Under the pieces are notes generated by a model. That model searched no databases, was not told the origin of the DNA, and saw nothing but the letters and a program-made list of their open reading frames with translations. Below are positions 5,198 through 8,677 of a DNA stretch of 8,677 bases, piece by piece. The translations under genes were made by a program, and so were the position numbers. The stretch is from Bacillota bacterium (GTDB taxonomy: Bacteria > Bacillota > Clostridia > Christensenellales > Borkfalkiaceae), in the NCBI GenBank assembly GCA_019423125.1, contig JAHZBZ010000027.1:1-8677 (forward strand), in the 5' to 3' direction. Numbering within the stretch: position 1 is the stretch's first letter; each line of letters opens with the position of its first letter.

Positions 5198-8100
5198 ATG
5201 AATCCCGTATTAGCTCAATTTTTGAAAGATAACATTGCGTTCGTGATCGTGGCGGGAGTTGCGCTCGTTGTACTGATCGCCGCGATCGTTCTCGTGCTCG
5301 TGACGAAAAGGTCGGCGGCGACGGGGTTTTTCTCGGGGACCAAGCGGCTGGTCGTGCACTATACCTGGATCGCGGCACTGCTCGTGATCCTGCTCTTTGC
5401 GAATTTTGTCCTGTATTCCTTTGCGGGCACCATCACGCAGGCGCTGTGCGGGTTCGGCATAACGGTGGACAAGACGGAGGCGGAGGAGACGAGCAAGAGC
5501 AGTGCCGCCGTTTGCGAAGAACTGTGTACCGAGGGCTTTACCCTTCTCAAAAACGAGAACAACGCCCTGCCTCTGACGGACAACAAAGTCAACGTGTTCG
5601 GTTGGTCAGGCTCCGACAAGGGCTTCATTCACCAGGGCGGCGGCTCGGGCGGCGGAAACGACGTCGGCATCGTGAAGTTCTATCAGGGCCTGCGCGATTC
5701 GGGCATCGAGATCAACGAGGATCTCGCCGCGGCATACAACGCGCTTCCGTACGAGAGCCGCGGCTGGGGTTCTGCGAACTACATCAAGTTCGGCAACCCC
5801 GAGCCGGAGGAGGACTTCTACTCGGAAGAGCGCATGTCGGCGGCAAAGGCGTTTTCGGACACCGCGCTGATCGTCATGTCGCGCTACGGCACCGAGACCT
5901 CCGACCTCCCGCGCAATCAATATAAGCAGAACGGCAGAAAGGTCACCGACCGCATCTATTCGGAGATCTCCGCACAGGAAGAGCTGATGATCGAAAAGGT
6001 GACGGCCGTCTTCGACAAAGTCATTGTCGTGCTCAACGTCACCAACGTGATGGAGCTCGGTTTCCTTGAAAACGACAAGATCGACGCCTGTTTCGCGATG
6101 TATGCGCCCGGCACGAAGGGCACGCCCGCTCTCGGCCCCCTTCTCTTGGGCGAAAAGACCTTTTCGGGCAGAACGGTAGACACTTGGGCGTATGACCTTT
6201 CCACCGCCGCGGCGTGGGAAAATTCGGGCGCGGAAGGCTCGTATTGGCCGAAGGGTGCGGGAAAAGAGGAGTGCGTCTACTCCCTCTATTCCGAGGATAT
6301 CTACGTCGGTTACTACTGGTACGAGACGGCGGACGCCGAAGGCTTTTGGGACAGTTCCTTTGCAAAGCGCAGATGGAACATCGAAAACGGCTATGAAGAC
6401 GTCGTGCAGTTTCCCTTCGGGTATGGCCTTTCGTACACCGATTTTGAGTGGACGGTCACGGAAATGAGCGTCCCCGACCGCGGCAACATCTCCGCAGACA
6501 CCGAGATCAGCGTCAAGGTGTTCGTGGAGAACGTCGGCACCGAATATGCGGGGCAGGACGTCGTACAGCTTTACATCTCTGCGCCGTACACCGAGGGCGG
6601 CATTGAAAAACCCGCAGTCAGGCTCGCGGCGTTCGCCAAGACGGGCGTGCTCAAGCCGGGGCAGGGCGAAGAACTCACGCTCACCGTGCGTCCCTTTGAC
6701 ATCGCCTCCTATGACTGCTACGACCGCAACAACAACGGCTTTATGGGCTACGAGCTGGAAGGCGGCGAATACGGACTCAGCCTGCGCACGGACGCGCACA
6801 CGGTCAAGCTTTTGGGCGGAGACAAAGAGGCGTCGTACACCTTCAACGTCCCGTCCGACGGGTTCCGCTACGAAAGGGATCCCGACAGCGGCAACAAGGT
6901 GGAAAACAGGTTCACAAACTACACGAATCCGTCCAGTGGGGCGAGTTCTCAGGTACAGGAATATGCGATCTCCGACCGCTCCAAGGCATACTCCGTCGAC
7001 GCGAGCGACACGCCGTTTGCGACCGAGTACATGACGCGCGCCGACTTTGCGGGTACTTTCCCCGAACACGGCGAGACGGTCAAAGTTCCCGACGATTTTT
7101 ACAGTGAGACGTGGCTTTCCAACACCGCAAAGGTGAATGAGGGGGACGAGATGCCCGTGACCGAATCGACGGAAACGGCATATACGCTCAACGATTTCGT
7201 GGTGGACGACGGCGAAGGCGGGCAGAAGCTCATCGGCCTGAGCGACCCGAAATGGGATGCGTTGGTCAGCCAGCTCAGCGTCAACACGATGGCGGAGTTC
7301 TGCGCGAAGGGCGGCTTCGGCACCGTCGCGATCTGGTCGGTCAACAAGCCTTTCTGCGTCGATCTGGACGGGCCTTCCGGATTCAGCCGCTCGGTCACGG
7401 GGTCGGACAGCAAGGAGCTCATCAGCACAAACTTCCCGTGCGAGACGCTGATCGCGTCCACATGGAATTGGAAAATGGCGTATAAGTTCGGGCTTGCGCT
7501 CGGCACGGAAGGCAACACCTTCGGCATCGACGGCATCTACGGTCCCGGCGCAAACATCCATCGCAGTGCGCTCAACGGAAGAAATTTCGAGTATTACAGC
7601 GAAGACCCGTTCATCTCGGGCATCATGGCGGCGTACAGCGTGTACGGCGCAAAGGAAAAGGGCGTCTATTGCTGGATCAAGCACTTCGTGCTCAATGAGA
7701 ACGAAGAGGGCAGGCTCGGCATGTACCAGTGGTGCACCGAACAGGCGCTCCGCGAGATCTATCTCAGACCCTTCGAGCTTGCGGTCAAAAAGGGCGGAAC
7801 GGTCGCGATGATGACTTCATACGGGCGAGTCGGTTCCGTCCGCGCGTCGGGAAGTTATGCCCTCTGCACGCTGGTTTTGCGGAACGAATGGGGCTTTGAG
7901 GGCGCCGTGATCACCGATTACTATAACGGCGGCGCGATCCATGATGCGGACGAATGTATCCGCGCGGGCAACGATCTGATGCTCAATCCGAACGGGACGC
8001 CCACGCTGTTCGACGACCGTTCGAGCGCGACTGCGGTCAAAGCGCTGCAACAGAGCACAAAATCCATCCTGTACTGCTATCTCAACGCGCGTTACACCGC

Positions 8101-8281
8101 GGTCAATTCGCAGGGGCTCGATCTCTCATCGCTGATCGGCACCAAGACGGAGCCGTATGCGTGGTGGGTCCCCGTCACGATAACGATGGACTGCGTGCTT
8201 GCGGCGGGACTGGTGACGCTGGGCGTTCTGTTGTTCGTCAAGCGGAAGAAGTCGCCGCCTGCGCCCGCGCAAGAGGAATGA
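5198..8281 (+). CDS. Membrane-anchored GH3 glycosidase with permuted domain order
   Basis: A 1027-residue beta-glucosidase-like enzyme. Domain order is two N-terminal membrane helices (about 13-36 and 57-75), the GH3 C-terminal alpha/beta domain (about 100-410), a fibronectin III-like domain (about 415-540), a long linker, the GH3 (beta/alpha)8 barrel (about 690-940), a C-terminal helix (about 990-1013) and KRKK. This is the reverse of the usual GH3 order; permuted forms are known in Ruminococcus and Butyrivibrio enzymes. Catalytic residues appear intact: nucleophile D907 in GAVITDYYN, probable acid/base E233 in GTETSD, and ligand residues D724-G-P, R795 in GRNFEYYSEDP and K828-H829. Charge distribution (KR...KR between helices 1 and 2, KRKK at the end) puts the catalytic module outside the cell, tethered at both ends. 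ATG 5198 has a modest GAGGT site. The sugar substrate cannot be told from sequence. Confidence 0.92.
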   Translation: MNPVLAQFLKDNIAFVIVAGVALVVLIAAIVLVLVTKRSAATGFFSGTKRLVVHYTWIAALLVILLFANFVLYSFAGTITQALCGFGITVDKTEAEETSKSSAAVCEELCTEGFTLLKNENNALPLTDNKVNVFGWSGSDKGFIHQGGGSGGGNDVGIVKFYQGLRDSGIEINEDLAAAYNALPYESRGWGSANYIKFGNPEPEEDFYSEERMSAAKAFSDTALIVMSRYGTETSDLPRNQYKQNGRKVTDRIYSEISAQEELMIEKVTAVFDKVIVVLNVTNVMELGFLENDKIDACFAMYAPGTKGTPALGPLLLGEKTFSGRTVDTWAYDLSTAAAWENSGAEGSYWPKGAGKEECVYSLYSEDIYVGYYWYETADAEGFWDSSFAKRRWNIENGYEDVVQFPFGYGLSYTDFEWTVTEMSVPDRGNISADTEISVKVFVENVGTEYAGQDVVQLYISAPYTEGGIEKPAVRLAAFAKTGVLKPGQGEELTLTVRPFDIASYDCYDRNNNGFMGYELEGGEYGLSLRTDAHTVKLLGGDKEASYTFNVPSDGFRYERDPDSGNKVENRFTNYTNPSSGASSQVQEYAISDRSKAYSVDASDTPFATEYMTRADFAGTFPEHGETVKVPDDFYSETWLSNTAKVNEGDEMPVTESTETAYTLNDFVVDDGEGGQKLIGLSDPKWDALVSQLSVNTMAEFCAKGGFGTVAIWSVNKPFCVDLDGPSGFSRSVTGSDSKELISTNFPCETLIASTWNWKMAYKFGLALGTEGNTFGIDGIYGPGANIHRSALNGRNFEYYSEDPFISGIMAAYSVYGAKEKGVYCWIKHFVLNENEEGRLGMYQWCTEQALREIYLRPFELAVKKGGTVAMMTSYGRVGSVRASGSYALCTLVLRNEWGFEGAVITDYYNGGAIHDADECIRAGNDLMLNPNGTPTLFDDRSSATAVKALQQSTKSILYCYLNARYTAVNSQGLDLSSLIGTKTEPYAWWVPVTITMDCVLAAGLVTLGVLLFVKRKKSPPAPAQEE

Positions 8282-8319
8282 GGCAATTCCCTCCATAGAA
8301 TAACATATCTCTGACACGG

Positions 8320-8350
8320 AGAGCCGTCCCCCGAATCGGGAGACGGCTCT
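8320..8350 (+). terminator. Probable terminator hairpin after the GH3 gene
   Basis: AGAGCCGTC (8320-8328) pairs perfectly with GACGGCTCT (8342-8350), and the interior CCC/GGG pairs around GAATC. It lies 39 bp after the GH3 stop. The U tract is not adjacent: the nearest T-rich run (TTTTTTATTTT) begins about 19 bp later, so it may act as a 3'-end stabilising structure or a non-canonical terminator. Confidence 0.6.
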
Positions 8351-8383
8351 TCGCGTGCGGTGTAAATGTTTTTTATTTTGCTC

Positions 8384-8412
8384 CTGACAGGAAACCGCTC
8401 TTGTGCGATAAT
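8384..8412 (+). promoter_or_regulatory. Candidate promoter with no gene behind it
   Basis: CTGACA (8384-8389) and GATAAT (8407-8412) are exactly 17 bp apart, one mismatch from consensus in each box. No ORF with a ribosome binding site follows on this strand before the window ends. Downstream are a CGGGATCCCG palindrome and a GCGGCG/CGCCGC inverted repeat, so a small RNA or a gene beyond the edge are both possible. Confidence 0.4.
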
Positions 8413-8611
8413 GTGATAGCGGGATCCCGTTCGGGCGGCGTGCATCCGATCGCCGCTGCTTCGTGCGCGACATTATTATAGTATATGTGTTCATCTGCGC
8501 ACACGGCGGGGAAGGGAGCTGCGGCAAGACCGTGCGGGGCAGGGAAATACCGCCCGTGCAACGCAGATAATCCTCGGTCTGACGGATTCAAACTCCGCTC
8601 ACAAATCCAAA
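8413..8611. other. Intergenic stretch without a supported gene
   Basis: Open frames on the minus strand here are cysteine- and proline-rich, cross the flanking hairpins and promoter, and lack a ribosome binding site. An AT-rich block, TTATTATAGTATATG (8472-8486), could hold a -10 box on either strand, but no acceptable -35 was found. Confidence 0.4.
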
Positions 8612-8635
8612 CAAAAAAGCACCCGCAAAGGGTGT
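8612..8635 (-). terminator. Minus-strand intrinsic terminator
   Basis: Read on the minus strand, CACCC-TTTGC-GGGTG is followed by C and then six T (plus-strand A run 8613-8618). The T run is on the minus-strand side only, so it should end a transcript entering from beyond the right edge of the window. This implies a convergent gene to the right. Confidence 0.65.
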
Positions 8636-8677
8636 ATTCCATAGGGAATTTACAAAAAACTAAATTTTATATGGGTA

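Noticed and set aside
5606..7684. Very long minus-strand open frame (692 codons) opposite the GH3 gene, with similar ones opposite the kinase (2470-3387) and lipoprotein (3949-4977) genes
   Set aside because: They mirror genes with clear domains and arise from GC-biased third positions. Their translations are rich in D, H, R and V and show no domains or ribosome binding sites.
8373..8642. 89-codon minus-strand ORF at the right end
   Set aside because: It overlaps the minus-strand terminator at its start and has no ribosome binding site or domain.

Overview
The window looks like chromosomal DNA from a Clostridia-type Bacillota, possibly a gut lineage. It begins in the tail of a 5S rRNA gene followed by tRNA-Asn. 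It carries several textbook sigma-A promoters (TTGACA/TTGACT, 17-bp spacer, TATAAT-like) and an AAGGAGG ribosome binding site. A LytTR two-component system, a BspA-type leucine-rich-repeat lipoprotein and a GH3 glycosidase in the permuted domain order also fit that group. The order or family cannot be fixed from the sequence alone. The four main genes are GC-rich and strongly codon-biased, which produces long meaningless antisense ORFs.

Layout. 1-540: end of an rRNA operon (5S, tRNA-Asn with encoded CCA, terminator hairpin), then two tandem ~175-bp non-coding repeats. Each repeat carries a copy of the tRNA-Asn 3' end and its own terminator hairpin. 541-1376: a strong promoter and a small two-helix membrane protein, followed in the same frame after a single TGA by a second ORF; this may be one broken gene. 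1377-1885: a palindrome, a strong terminator, about 310 bp with nothing recognisable, then a perfect promoter and an odd homopolymer-rich leader. 1886-3927: a LytTR response regulator and a membrane sensor kinase overlapping by one base. 3928-8281: a new promoter, then a coiled-coil/LRR lipoprotein and a 1027-residue membrane-anchored GH3 enzyme, 13 bp apart. 8282-8677: a hairpin, an orphan promoter-like site and a minus-strand terminator, with no gene.

How it may work together. The most informative signal is a pair of AGTTACG repeats exactly 21 bp apart, just upstream of the lipoprotein/GH3 promoter. This is the repeat period on which LytTR regulators of the AgrA type bind. The inferred circuit is that the kinase senses an extracellular signal and phosphorylates the LytTR regulator. 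The regulator then activates an operon for two surface proteins: a lipoprotein with a predicted zipper and LRR domain, and a glycosidase whose permuted catalytic module is held outside the membrane by helices at both ends. The protein families are clear from sequence; the regulatory link and the partnership of the two surface proteins are inference.
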